DNA from: UTCFX2 sp963788305 | GTDB lineage: Bacteria; Chloroflexota; Anaerolineae; Anaerolineales; UBA4823 | NCBI GenBank assembly: GCA_963788305.1 | Contig: CAWBGK010000019.1 | Coordinates: 111,639-175,638, forward strand | Reading direction: 5' to 3' | DNA: 64,000 nt | Part shown: positions 10,228 through 21,789 of the stretch, in pieces | How the letters are laid out: each line of letters opens with the position of its first letter | Numbering within the stretch: the first letter of the stretch is position 1 | Position numbers and translations under genes: made by a program | Notes under the pieces: model-generated | Told to the model about the DNA's origin: nothing | Seen by the model: the letters and a program-made list of their open reading frames with translations, nothing else | Databases searched by the model: none

Positions 10228-11517
10228 ATGGATCGCGACCAGATTTCCAACCCTCAACTGTTCCACTGCCCTACCTGCGGCGCCAGCCTTCCTGTTCCTG
10301 ACGCGCCATCAATTCGCTGCGAATATTGCGGAAGCAATGTCCTTGTACCGCTTGAATATCTCCCGCGCAAAGAGGCTGACCATGACCATCCAGTCTCTCC
10401 GGTCATCATTCAGGTCTCCTCCCCAGGTGGAAATGCTGAACCTTCTCGCCGGGGAAACGCCTCGTTGATTCTCATCCTGATCGTTGTTTTCGTCAGCATC
10501 TGCGTGTTCTCCAGCGTCCTTATGTCCGCGACAGGCGTATTCACCTCGGCCGCGATATTTGGTGAGGCAGTCAAAGACTTTTCCCCAACAGAGATAGGCG
10601 CGATTGTGCCAACAATGGCTGTGAATCTACCGACTTTGGTTCCTGCTGCAGCCACGCCTCCAGCCGTGCAGGTGGAGCTCTTGTTTGGCGGTGACGGCAC
10701 CGGCCCCGGTCTATTCGATGATCCGCGCTATGTGGCTGTCGATCCCCAGGGAAATATATTTGTAGCAGATTATTCCGATGGTCGCATCCAGAAATTCGAC
10801 CAGGACGGCAGTTTCATCCAGCTCATCCAGGTAGAGCCGGACCGCAACGATAATGTTATCATCCGATCCATGGCGCCAAATTTCAGCGGCAGCCTCTATA
10901 TAGCGCGGGGGGGTGATCTTCTGATCTACAATACAGCGGATGGCGCTTCTGCTGGCTCGATCCCCGGGCAGTTTCCAGATTTGAACCACGACCAGGTCGC
11001 AATCGACCCGTCCAACCGCATTTACGCAATGAACACAGCCAGCGCAGACGATGGGCTGCTTCAATATGATTCGCAGGGCAATCTCCTCTGGAAAAAAGAC
11101 TCCCTCTTGGAAGGAATCGCCCCTAAAAACGAACCATCCAGCATCAACAGGATTGCTGTAGACGGTATGGGCAACATGTTTGTCCTCAACTCGTTCGCCA
11201 GTGAGATATACAAATTCGACGATCAAGGCAGCTTCCTGGATCGATTCGGCAGTAAGGGGAACGCCGAGCAGCAATTCAACAGCCCCGATGCGATGGCCGT
11301 AGACGGTAAAGGGCGGGTCTTCGTGGTCGATACGTCCCAGGGTTATCAGCTCAAGGTCTTTGATAACAGCGGCTCATTTCTTAAGTCGATTCCCTGGCCA
11401 GACGAGCTCACGTTTCCACGCATGATCCACTTCGATGTGAACGGAAAGCTTTACACGGTGACAAACACCAGCCAGGTCGCCAGGATGGCGATCCAGGAGG
11501 AGGCGCTTGGCGATTAG
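10228..11517 (+). CDS. Zinc-ribbon / NHL-repeat beta-propeller membrane protein
   Basis: 429 residues, intact. Residues 13-36 hold a zinc ribbon (CPTCG and CEYCGSN). One transmembrane helix lies at about 76-98 (a run of LILILIVVFVSICVF). After a Pro/Ala/Val-rich linker, from about residue 150 comes a beta-propeller of NHL-type repeats, recognisable by recurring 'VAVDPQGNIFVADYSDGRIQ'-like units with 'KFDQDGSF'. The predicted arrangement is a cytoplasmic ribbon with an external propeller. It sits inside the glycan block, 3 bases before the acyltransferase fusion, so the two are probably cotranslated. The function is unknown; NHL propellers usually bind proteins or carbohydrates. A scaffold or glycan sensor is only a guess. 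Confidence 0.75.
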   Translation: MDRDQISNPQLFHCPTCGASLPVPDAPSIRCEYCGSNVLVPLEYLPRKEADHDHPVSPVIIQVSSPGGNAEPSRRGNASLILILIVVFVSICVFSSVLMSATGVFTSAAIFGEAVKDFSPTEIGAIVPTMAVNLPTLVPAAATPPAVQVELLFGGDGTGPGLFDDPRYVAVDPQGNIFVADYSDGRIQKFDQDGSFIQLIQVEPDRNDNVIIRSMAPNFSGSLYIARGGDLLIYNTADGASAGSIPGQFPDLNHDQVAIDPSNRIYAMNTASADDGLLQYDSQGNLLWKKDSLLEGIAPKNEPSSINRIAVDGMGNMFVLNSFASEIYKFDDQGSFLDRFGSKGNAEQQFNSPDAMAVDGKGRVFVVDTSQGYQLKVFDNSGSFLKSIPWPDELTFPRMIHFDVNGKLYTVTNTSQVARMAIQEEALGD

Positions 11518-11520
11518 ACG

Positions 11521-12605
11521 ATGGCTCATCCAATAACGATTCCGCTGCTCAATCCGAACGAGCCAGAAGCGCTGCTGGCTGCCCTCTTTGTCCATGAAGG
11601 TCAGCGCCTCGCTCTGGCGAGCTTATCGCGACGTTGGAAACGACCAAGTCGACCGCAGACCTGACTTCCGAAAAAGACGGATACGTTTCTGGGCTGAGTA
11701 TGGCGCAGGGCCAGACCGTCAGGTCAGGCGAGACCCTTTGCTACCTGACTGAGCAGCCGGGAGAAATTCCTCCGAAACCAGCGCTCACCCCAATTGTCAG
11801 AGATGAATGGCAAAAGCAGCGCATCACGCAGCCGGCACTCGCCCTTGCCGTCCAGCTTGGGATTGACTTGAGCCGCCTGCCTGCCGACTTGCTTGTCACC
11901 GAGAGCGTTGTCCGCGATCTTGCCAAATCCCTGAATGAAGTTGCCCCGCTCGATTTCTCTTCCTTCCCGTCTGATCCCTCTTCGGTTATCATCTACGGCG
12001 GCGGCGGGCATGGTAAATCGCTCATCGACCTGATCCGTCTGCTCCAGGTCTACCGGATCGTTGGGGTGATTGATGATGGTCTCCAGCCGGGCGAGCAGAT
12101 CCTGGATGTTCCCGTCCTCGGCGGTTTTATAGCCCTGGGAGACCTTCGAGCGCAGGGCGTTCATCTCGCTGTCAACGCAGTCGGGGGGATCGGCAACATC
12201 GCTGTCCGCATCGATGTCTTCCAGCGTCTGATGGCGGCCGGCTTCACCTGCCCGGCGGTCGTCCATCCTGCTTCATGGGTTGAAGCGAGCGCCTCCCTGG
12301 CGGATGGCGTCCAGGTCTTTGCCCATGCTTATGTCGGCAGCGGTGTCCGGGTAGGATACGGGTGCATCGTCAATACTGCCGCAGTCGTCTCGCACGACTG
12401 CATTCTTGAGGAGTACGCCAACATTTCCCCCGGTGCGCTGCTGGCTGGAGACGTTAAGATCGGCGCTGCGGCGCTGATTGGGATGGGCGCAACGATCAAC
12501 CTTGGCGTCCGCGTGGGCGCTGGAGCCAGGATCGGCAACAGCGCTGCAGTAAAAGAAGACGTTCCTGAAAAAGGCATCGTTCGTGCCGGCGCAACCTGGC
12601 CATGA
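11521..12605 (+). CDS. Lipoyl domain + E3-binding domain + PglD/NeuD-type sugar acyltransferase fusion (one frameshift)
   Basis: The frame opens at ATG 11521, three bases after the NHL stop. Removing one base near 11615-11622 joins FVHEGQRLALGELIATLE to TTKSTADLTSEKDGYV, a textbook lipoyl/biotinyl domain with the modifiable lysine in ETTKS near residue 42. Residues about 100-135 (ITQPALALAVQLGIDLSRLP) resemble the peripheral E1/E3-subunit-binding domain of E2 proteins. From about residue 154 a NeuD/PglD protein follows: GGGGHGKSLIDLIR (PglD-type N-terminal fold) and a left-handed beta-helix with VVSHDC, whose His near residue 291 matches the catalytic His of PglD. The usual E2 catalytic domain is thus replaced by a sugar acyltransferase. 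With the E1 genes upstream and the aminotransferase downstream, direct acyl transfer to an amino sugar is inferred. Confidence 0.85.
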
Positions 12606-12615
12606 GGAAAACTGA

Positions 12616-13811
12616 ATGACTTATCAATTTCGAGTTCCAATGTCCTCCCCAGACTTCAAGTGAGTCTGAGCGCGAGGCCGTCGCGTCAGTGCTTCGTACG
12701 CCGAATCTGAGCATGGGTGGAGAGATCCTCGCCTTTGAAGCTGCGTTCAAAGACTATACCGACCTGCGTCATGCAATTGGCGTCAATTCCGGTACAGCCG
12801 GGCTGCATCTCTGCGTGCGCGCTGCTGGGAATCGGCGAAGGCGATCTGGTCATCACGACACCTTTCTCGTTTGTCTCATCGACCAACGTGCTGCTGTTCG
12901 AGCGCGCTGTCCCCATCTTTGTGGATGTCGATCCAAAAACCGGGAATATCGACCCGCTCATGGTTGACCGGGCTGTCGAGGACCTTACCGGCAGCAAGAC
13001 ATCGGCAAGGCGCTGGCTGCCTCGGCGGAGTGTGCAAGAAGGCGCCGTGCTGAAGGCAATCCTCTCCGTGGATGTTTTTGGCCAGCCGGCGGACATGGAC
13101 CCGATCCAAAAGTCCGCAGATAAAGCCGGCTTGCAGATCATCGAGGATGCCTGCGAAGCGCTGGGAGCCGAGTACAAAGGCCGCAAAGCAGGGCTGCTGG
13201 GCGACAACGCCGTATTCGCATTCTATCCCAATAAACAGATCACCACTGGTGAAGGCGGGATGATCGTTACCGATGACGACCGGGCTGCTGAGCTGATGCG
13301 TGCGCTGCGTAACCAGGGCCGCGCTCCAGGCGATACCTGGCTCTCTCATACGCACATGGGTTACAACTACCGCCTGGATGAGATGTCCGCCGCCCTTGGC
13401 AGAGCTCAAATGCTCCGCCTGGAGGAGCTGCTCCTCAAGCGCGAGCGCGTCGCAGGCTGGTACTCGGAACGCCTGGCGGAGATCTCCGGCGTGGAAGCGC
13501 CGCAGCTGGCCCCCGAGACCAGCCGGGCAAGCTGGTTCGTTTATGTCATCAGGGTCGCGCCAGAGCTCAACCGGGACCGGCTGGCAAAGCAGCTTGAAGA
13601 GCTGGGCATCCCTGCCAGGCCCTATTTCCTGCCGATTCACCTCCAACCCTATATGGTCGAGCGCTTCGGATACCAGCCTGGGGATTTCCCGGTCACGGAG
13701 GAGCTCGGCCGGAGAGGCCTGGCGCTGCCCTTCTCATCGGTGATGCGCGAAGAGCAGGTGGAGCTGGTCTGTTCGGCGCTGGCAGAAGCGGTTTCTGCCC
13801 AGAAAACATGA
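12616..13811 (+). CDS. DegT/DnrJ/EryC1 sugar aminotransferase (two frameshifts)
   Basis: PLP enzyme of the family that aminates keto-sugar nucleotides (PglE-like). The start is ATG 12616, giving MTYQFRVPMSSPDF. The frame changes near 12658 (SESEREAVASVL then continues) and near 12830 (HLCVRALGIGEGDLVITTPFSF). Conserved pieces are GVNSGTAGLHL, the ED of IIEDACEALGAEY, and the PLP lysine in FYPNKQITTGEGGM near residue 206, with the NYRLDEMSAALGRAQ run after it. Corrected length is about 398 residues, within the family range. It lies 10 bases after the acyltransferase fusion. In bacillosamine-type pathways the same order of activities (aminotransferase, acetyltransferase, PglC) is known; which sugar is used here is unknown, and no cognate 4,6-dehydratase is adjacent. 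Confidence 0.9.
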
Positions 13812-13826
13812 GATTCGGACGTTTGC

Positions 13827-14746
<920 letters not shown>

Positions 14747-14756
<10 letters not shown>

Positions 14757-16151
14757 ACAGGGCATCCTTCGAAGCACGATTGAGCCTCTTCCCTCGCGCC
14801 ACCCGAATCGAAGGTGAATCCGAGAGCGGTGAATTAACGATTGCAGGGCTCCGTCTCTCCGAGCTTGCTTCTGAATTTGGCACGCCGCTCTATGTATACG
14901 ACCGGTCGACTCTTGACAGCGCCGTCCAGGAGTACCGCTTGGCGCTTGCAGAGGCTTATCCTGGCCCGTCTGGTCTGACGTTTGCCGGGAAAGCCTTTCT
15001 CTGCATCGCCATCGCCCAATGGGCTCAAGAGACAGGCCTGCTGGTGGACTGCACCGGCCTGGGGGAATTGACGATCGCCAGCCTTGCAGGCGTTCCACAA
15101 AGCCAGACCCTGGTGCATGGCGTCAGCAAGAGCCTGGCTGACTTGCACCTCGCTGCTGTCCAGTCCGGGGTGATCGTGGTGGACAATCTCACTGAGCTGG
15201 ATCGGCTCGCAGAAATGCTCCAACCGGCGCGCACAGCGCCGCCGGAGCTCTGGCTGCGGTTGCGGCCAGGCCTGGCGGTCGATTCACACAGCTACATGCA
15301 AACCGGGCAGGATGACAGCAAGTTTGGGATGAGCACAGATGAGATCGAGCAAGCCGTCCGGCAGTGCCTTGCCGAAAACCTCCCGTTAAAAGGTCTCCAT
15401 TTTCATCAGGGCTCTCATTTTCACGACCCTTCCCCGCTCGGCCCGGCGATCGAGACTGCATTGGATTTGATCTCCAGGCTGCGCGCAGCGACCGGCTGGA
15501 TCCCTGAAGTCTTCTGCCCTGGGGGCGGCTGGGGAGTCCCTTACCATGAAGCCGACCTGCCGCACCTCCCAATCCGTGATTATGTGGACGCGGTTGCTGT
15601 CGCCCTCCGGAATGGCTGCCTCAAGCGGGAGCTGCCCCTGCCGCGCCTGCAGCTCGAGCCTGGCCGCAGCCTGGTAGCCAGGGCGGGTGTCGCCGTCTAT
15701 CAGGTCGAAGCGGTAAAACGACACTGGGAACCGGCGCTGGCTGCTGCTGGATGGAGGCATGGCAGATAATCCCCGCCCGGCATTATACAGGGCTCGCTAT
15801 ACAGCTCTGCCGGTGCGCGGTCCAGCCCGCAAGCAGGCGGGGCCCGCCTGGCTGGCTGGTCCATTCTGCGAAAGCGGCGACATCCTGATTGAAGATCTGC
15901 CGCTGCCTGAAATTGAGCCCGGAGAGCTGATTGCTGTCCCGGTCAGCGGAGCTTATCATCTGAGCATGGGCAGCAACTATAACGGCTCGCGCAGGCCAGC
16001 CGTCCTCTGGCTTGAAGCGGGTCGCGCTGCGCTGATTCAGCGCCGCGAAACCCCGGCTGAGCTCGTCCGTCGAGACCTTCCCCTTCCTGGCAGGAAGTTA
16101 CAGCCCCACAATGCTGTCGATCCTGCTCAAGAGAATGGTTCACACCCATGA
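14747..16151 (+). CDS. lysA: Diaminopimelate decarboxylase (one frameshift)
   Basis: Last step of lysine synthesis, PLP-dependent decarboxylation of meso-diaminopimelate. The PLP lysine is in FAGKAFLCIAI. HFHQGSHFHD, the phosphate-binding CPGGGWGVPYHEADLP, LEPGRSLVARAG and the second-subunit active-site CESGD follow in order. The frame changes near 15735, where one base restores RRWLLLDGGMADNPRPALY. The second part ends at TGA 16149-16151. Corrected length is about 468 residues, long for LysA because of a roughly 35-residue N-terminal extension and a short tail. TTG 14747 is the likely start, with AAGGAGG about 12 bases upstream inside the fmt end. A decarboxylase of a related diamino acid is possible but less likely. 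Confidence 0.85.
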
Positions 16152-17236
16152 TGAAACCATCGTCCAGGACCAATTCACAAAGCAGGGATTTATCTGCCCT
16201 CCGCTGCGTCTGCTTGTGTTCGGCGCTGGCGCGATAGGGACCTATATTGGCGGAAGCCTCGCCCTGGGCGGGCAGCAGGTCGTCTTTCTGGAAACCCCAC
16301 AGACCCGGCGGGAGATCGAAGCGACGGGTTTGCATTTGGAACTGGGTGGTGAACGGCGGACCATCCCATCCCCGCGTGTGGCTGATTCGCTCCCAGAAGC
16401 GCTTTCACACGGACCCTTTGACGCGGCTGTGTTTGCGCTCAAATCCTTTGATACTGCTTCTGCCCTGGAAGCAATGCGCCCCTATGCGGACCGGCTTCCC
16501 CCGATCCTCTGCTTGCAAAACGGCGTGGAAAATGAAGCCGTCATCGCCGGACTGCTGGGAGAAGACAGAGTCATCGCCGGGACTGTGACTAGCGCGGTCG
16601 GCCGGCGAGCCGCAGGAGATATCATCCTGGAAAAGCTGCGTGGGGTTGGTATCGCCGCCGGGAATCCCTTATCTTCAGATCTGGTCAGCGTGTTCAGCGC
16701 CTGCGGTCTGAATGCCCGGCTGATCCCTTCTGCCGAAGGGATGAAATGGTCCAAAATGCTGACCAACCTGCTTTCAAACGCAACCTCGGCAATTCTGGGG
16801 ATGACCCCGGCGGAGGTCTTCGGCGATCCCGGCTTGTTCCGCCTGGAAGCAGCCCAGCTTCACGAAGCTCTGCATGTGATGCACAGGCTGAAAATCCCTG
16901 TCGTGGACCTGCCGGGGACGCCTGTCCGAATGCTTGCCTTCGCAATCCAGAAGCTGCCGCTTGGATTGGTTAGACCGCTGCTTCAGCGCGCCGTTGGGGG
17001 CGGGACGTGGTGCTAAGATGCCATCATTTTATATCGATTTGCACAGCGGCAGAGGCCAGAGCGAGGTGGATTATCTGAACGGAGCTGTCGTGCGTTTTGG
17101 GGAACGCTTCGGCTATACCGCCTCCGTGAACCGGCTGCTCACCGAGACGCTGCTTGGATTGATCCACGGCGAAATTCCGGTCGACCGCTACCTGCGCCAA
17201 CCGGAGAAGCTTCTTTCTGCCTGGAAGAAAACTTAG
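16135..17236 (+). CDS. panE: 2-dehydropantoate 2-reductase-like protein (frameshifted)
   Basis: NADPH-dependent reductase family (PanE/ApbA) of the pantothenate pathway. The Rossmann motif FGAGAIGTYIGGSLALGG, the LQNGVENE loop, and the catalytic lysine region KWSKMLTNLLSNA are clear. The frame changes at about 17002, after which GRGAKMPSFYIDLHSGRGQSEVDYLNGAVV, the C-terminal substrate-domain signature, continues to 17236. The start is uncertain: ATG 16135 and ATG 16111 are in frame, but both lie inside lysA, and another indel near the N-terminus may hide an ATG at about 16151. Corrected length is about 360 residues. The last four bases overlap the convergent pyrimidine-nucleoside phosphorylase. 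The exact substrate is not proven by sequence. Confidence 0.8.
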
Positions 17237-18577
17237 AATTGAACTCGTGCCCCCGGTACGGCGATATCCGTATACCGGATGGTATCGTAGAAAAGCGGGA
17301 GTGGTGGAACGGATGTCCTGCTGATCTCGATTGCACCCTTGAGACGCTCGTGTGCTTCAACAAGCAGCTGCGCCCGGTTTGCATACAATGTCATCAGCGG
17401 TTCGCCTGCGTCCACCCGATCGCCGACTTTTCTGTGCACAACAATCCCAACGGCGTGATCGATAGGCTCGCCTTTTTTCTCCCGACCTGCGCCTAACCGC
17501 ACCGAAGCCTCACCGACCGCCAGCGCGTCGATCGTCTGCAGATACCCTGCGGCAGGCGCAAGGACCGTTTCTTCCATGCTGGCTTTCGGCAGCCTGTCCA
17601 GGATCATCTACATAAGTGACGTCGCCCCCCTGAGCTTGCACCAGCTCCCGGAAATGCTCCAGCGCCTGACCGTTCTTGATCACCTTCTCAGCCATCTGCG
17701 CTCCGCTGTGCTCATCATCCGCCAGCGCCCCCAGCACAAGCATGTAGCTGGCAACTTCGATGCAGTGCTGGCGAAAATCAACCGGTCCGCCTCCGCGCAA
17801 AGTCTCCACCGCTTCACGGACCTCCAGGGCATTCCCCACTGCACAGCCCAACGGCTGGTTCATGTCCGATAGTAAAGCGATCGTGTCGCGCCCGGTCTGC
17901 CTGCCTATCCAGACCATGGTTTCAGCCAGCTGGCAGGCGCTGTCCAGGTCCCGCATGAAAGCCCCCCTGCCCACCTTGACATCCAGCAGGATCCGCTGGG
18001 CGCCGGCAGCGATTTTTTTACTCATGATCGACGATGCGATCAATGGGATGGACTGGACGGTTCCGGTGACGTCGCGCAAGGCGTACATCTTGCCATCGGC
18101 TGGAGCGAGGTCTGCTGTTTGTCCAGAGAGGACCAGCCCAATCCGGCGGAGCTGATCCATGAATTCATCCGTTGTAAGATCCACTCGATAACCTGGGATC
18201 GATTCCATCTTGTCCAATGTCCCGCCGGTGAAACCCAGCCCACGGCCGGACATTTTTGCAACCGGCAGGCCGCATGCTGCGACAATCGGCTCTACAACCA
18301 GGGTAGTCTTATCCCCAACACCACCGGTTGAATGCTTGTCAACTGCAATCGGTACCACGCTGGAGAGGTCGATTTGATCTCCTGAAGACGCCATGGCCAG
18401 TGTCAGATCGCTTATTTCCTGGAAAGTCATCCCTTTCAGGACAACCGCCATGGCCCAGGCGGCTGCCTGGTAGTCAGGGATGTCCCCTTGCGCAAAGCCC
18501 TGTATGAAATAATCGATTTCCTGGCGGCTTAGCTCCTGGCCATCGCGTTTCTTTATGATGATATCGACCGCGCGCAT
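17233..18577 (-). CDS. pdp: Pyrimidine-nucleoside (thymidine) phosphorylase (one frameshift)
   Basis: Splits thymidine or uridine with phosphate to base and deoxyribose/ribose-1-phosphate. The N-terminus MRAVDIIIKKRDGQELSRQEI, the KHSTGGVGDKT phosphate loop, and KMSGRGLGFTGGTLDKMESI identify the family. The frame changes around 17600, and the second frame continues VLAPAAGYLQTIDALAVGEASVRLGAGREKKG, the PYNP C-terminal domain. ATG 18577 is preferred over the upstream in-frame start at 18613 because GGAG lies 6-9 bases before it. Corrected length is about 447 residues, normal. It is divergent from the GGDEF gene, with about 120 bases between that include a TATAAT at 18646-18651. Deoxythymidine versus uridine preference is not decidable here. 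Confidence 0.9.
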
Positions 18578-18699
18578 CTTTACTCCGGTTCTCTCTTCAT
18601 TCCTTAATGTCAATTATCTCTCCGATACATTATAACCTCACAGATTATAATAAATCCTCCTGACATCCTGGTACTGAAGGGCTTTCAGCAGCAATTCGA

Positions 18700-20747
18700 A
18701 TGACTGTTCAGAGACCAAAAACAACCAGAGCATTCCTCGAGGCGACCCGCCTGCTGGCTTCTCCAGGCAGCGTTTCTTCTAAGCTTGCTTCAATCGCCGA
18801 CTTTGCCGCCGAGGCAATCCAGGCAGATTGGGTCTCTCTGGTTATCATAGATTGGGATCTCCATGAGTTTAATGAATTCTTGAGCAGTGGGGCTGTTTCT
18901 GCCCCCGAATTCAGCTCGCAGTCTTTTTTTTCAAGTGCAGCTTCAGAAACCGCAATCTTAAGCCACATCCCATCTGAAATCGGCATCTTCGAATTCTGCA
19001 ACGCGTTTTCACCGCCTTTATCCATCCGTCCAGAAGAAATCAGGTCATTTCGTCGGCTTGAGTGAATGGATCGAAATGGAAGGCAGGATCTTTGGAGTGA
19101 TGAGTGCTGTCAGAGCGGAGGCGCACGGCCCGATGGATGATGAGGACTGGCATATGCTTGGCTCGTTGGCATTGCTGGTCAGCCAGGCATTTCATGTCGA
19201 ACTTCTTGTTAAGCTCGAACAGGCGCACAGCGAGCAAGCCGCGAACTCTTCGCGAAGTTGCCCGCAACTTAAACTCCAGCCTGGACCTGCAGACCGTCCT
19301 GGAATTGATCTTGGACCAGCTCGGTCATGTGGTCGAATACGACAGCGCCAGCGTTATGCTTGTAAAAGGTCCGGAGCTTCATATTGTTGCGAACCGAAAA
19401 TTCCGCTCTTCCAAGCAGTTGAACGTTCAAGGTCTGGCGCACGAGTACGCCCATATATTCGAGGTTCTTGAAAAACAAACCCCTGTGATCATCAACGATA
19501 CCCATCAAGATCCACGCTGGCGAAATCTTGATGGATCTGGGTACATCCGCTGCTGGCTGGGCGTACCTCTGGTCGGCAAGGAGAGGACAATCGGTTTGCT
19601 GAACCTGGACAAAGAACAGCCGAACAAATATTCCCAGGAAGATGCAGCCCTCGCCACAGCCTTTGCAAACCAGGCCGCGATCGCGATCGAAAATGCCCGT
19701 TTGTTCCAGGCGGAACGCGAGGCCTCAGATCGCCACGCGATCCTGCACCGGATCAGCCAGCAAATTGTGGCCATAAACCTTGAAGAAGAAGGCGTTTATC
19801 AGGCGATCCATCGTGCAGCTGCAGAGCTGATGCCCGTTGAAGCTTTTGTGATTACCGAATACGACGAATCCAGCCAGAAGTTTCGTGACAGCTATTTAAT
19901 CGATCAAAACGGCCGGATTTCTTCAGCATCCTTTGAAAAGGAGGACAGCCTGAGCGGTAAAGTGATCCGCACCGGACTCCCGCTCTTTATCCCCGATTTG
20001 CTCAAAGACAAGGATCAGGACCATTACATTCATTTTGGCGAAGATGCGCATGTGCGCTCAATCGTGGCGGTTCCCATGCAGCTGCGCGGCAAAGTGATCG
20101 GGATGATATCCGCCCAAAGCTATTCTCCTGAAGCCTATTCCTTCGAAGACCTCACCATGCTGGAGATGCTGGCATCTTATGCCGCCGTTGCCCTGGATAA
20201 CGCCCACCTCTTCGAGCACATCCAGCAGCTTGCGACGACCGATCCCGTTACCAACCTGTTTAACCGTCGTCATTTTTTTAATCTCGGCCGGTTGGAGTTC
20301 GTCCGCGCTGCCAGATTTAAAAGAAGGCTCTCCGTGATCATGCTGGATGTCGACCATTTCAAAATGGTAAACGACCGTTTCGGTCACGGGACCGGCGACC
20401 AGGTGCTCCTGAACCTTGCCCAGCTGATCCGGTCAGAGTTACGCGAAGTAGATATTGTTGGACGTTATGGGGGTGAAGAATTTACCGTTATCCTTCCGGA
20501 AACCGATCTTTCAGCTGCTGTTGGCATCGCCAGGCGATTGAGCCAGAAGATAAAGAAAGCATTTCAGGCTTCCGATTCAGCGTTTCCACGAATCACCGTC
20601 AGTATGGGTATCGCAGATAACAGTTTTGCTGTAGATGGGTTTCCTGCCCTCGTCCAGCTCGCGGATGACGCCATGTACCAGGCAAAAAGGCGCGGGCGGG
20701 ATCGAATCGTCGCTTACACCCAGCCTGAGCCTTCAGCTCCAGGCTGA
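18700..20747 (+). CDS. GAF-domain diguanylate cyclase (two frameshifts)
   Basis: Signalling protein with a degenerate N-terminal GAF-like region (18700-19200), two clear GAF domains (about 19260-19700 and 19740-20220) and a C-terminal GGDEF domain (20240-20720). The catalytic loop is GRYGGEEF, and an RxxD inhibitory site (REVD) lies five residues before GGEEF, so product feedback by cyclic di-GMP is likely. No transmembrane helix is seen, so it is cytoplasmic. The frame changes near 19050 and 19235; the intervening piece (SEWIEMEGRIFGVMSAVRAE) joins them. Corrected length is about 682 residues. A short coiled stretch links the domains. GAF ligands cannot be inferred. It is convergent with queA, 10 bases away. 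Confidence 0.88.
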
Positions 20748-20757
20748 GGCTTTCCCG

Positions 20758-21789
20758 TTACGTGATCAGCATTGCATCTCCAAATGAATAGAACCGGTAT
20801 CCATCCTGGATCGCAGTCCGATATGCACCCAGGACACGCTCGCGACCTGCAAATGCACTGACCAGCATGATCAATGTAGAGCGCGGTAGATGGAAGTTCG
20901 TGATCATCGCGTCCACGATCATGAACTCATAGCCTGGGAGAATGAAAAGGTCGGTATTTCCGGTATAGGAGCCGATCGGTGATCCATTATCTGAATTTCT
21001 AGCAGCGCTCTCCAGCGTCCGCACGCTTGTCGTTCCCACTGCGACCACCCGCCCACCAGATTTCCGGGTCTGGTTGATCGATTCGGCCGCTTCCTGCGAA
21101 AGGCTGCACCATTCGGTATGAATCTTGTGCTCAGATGGGGAGTCTTCCGAGACCGGAGCGAAAGTATCCAGCCCGACATGCAGCGTGATCGAGCAAAAAT
21201 GGATGCCGCGATCCTGGAGCCTGCTGAGCAGGTCTGCTGTGAAATGCAGACCTGCTGTGGGTGCCGCGGCCGAGCCTGGCAGTCGGGCATAAATCGTCTG
21301 ATACCTTTCCGGATCCTGCAGGGGGACGTGAATATACGGTGGCAGCGGGGTATGCCCAAATTTCTCGATCACAGGTTCAATCGGGCTGGCAAACCGCACA
21401 ATCCGCCTCGGCCCGTCCAATGCAGAGATGATCTCGGCTTCGGTCCCCCCTTCCAGCTGCAAGCTCTGGCCAGGTTTTAACCCTTTGCCGCCAACCAATG
21501 CTTCCCAGGTGTGGGCGTCTTGGCGCCTCAGCAGCAGAAGCTCCACCCGCCCGCCGCTGGGATGCTTTGATCCAAAGATGCGGGCAGGAATGACCCTGGT
21601 TTCGTTCAAAACAAGCAGGTCTCCTGGATTTAAGTAATCTCCAAGCTGAAAAAAAAGGGTATGTTCGATTAAGCTTGTTTTCCGATCGAGAACCATCAGT
21701 CGTGAGGAGTCTCGCGGTTCAACCGGAGTTTGGGCGATCCTCTCTGCAGGCAGGTCGTAATCAAATTCTGAAGTTCGCATCGGGCTCAC
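20758..21789 (-). CDS. queA: S-adenosylmethionine:tRNA ribosyltransferase-isomerase
   Basis: Transfers and isomerises the ribosyl group of SAM to make epoxyqueuosine in tRNA. MRTSEFDYDLPAERIAQTP at the N-terminus, DLLVLNETRVIPARI, the AAPTAGLHFT active-site run and the STLIMLVSAFAG C-terminus are typical. It has 343 residues from GTG 21789, or 340 from ATG 21780; the GTG overlaps the DUF2905 stop (GTGA), suggesting translational coupling. The frame is intact. No tgt or queG is nearby, so the rest of the queuosine pathway must lie elsewhere. Confidence 0.94.
   Translation of the reverse strand: MSPMRTSEFDYDLPAERIAQTPVEPRDSSRLMVLDRKTSLIEHTLFFQLGDYLNPGDLLVLNETRVIPARIFGSKHPSGGRVELLLLRRQDAHTWEALVGGKGLKPGQSLQLEGGTEAEIISALDGPRRIVRFASPIEPVIEKFGHTPLPPYIHVPLQDPERYQTIYARLPGSAAAPTAGLHFTADLLSRLQDRGIHFCSITLHVGLDTFAPVSEDSPSEHKIHTEWCSLSQEAAESINQTRKSGGRVVAVGTTSVRTLESAARNSDNGSPIGSYTGNTDLFILPGYEFMIVDAMITNFHLPRSTLIMLVSAFAGRERVLGAYRTAIQDGYRFYSFGDAMLIT

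Noticed and set aside
12876..13646. 256-codon minus-strand open frame across the DegT gene
   Set aside because: Antisense to the PLP aminotransferase with intact active site; treated as shadow.
20720..20757. Terminator between the GGDEF gene and queA
   Set aside because: A GCCTGAGCC/GGCTGAGGC stem with a mismatch exists, but the T run is too weak for a confident call.
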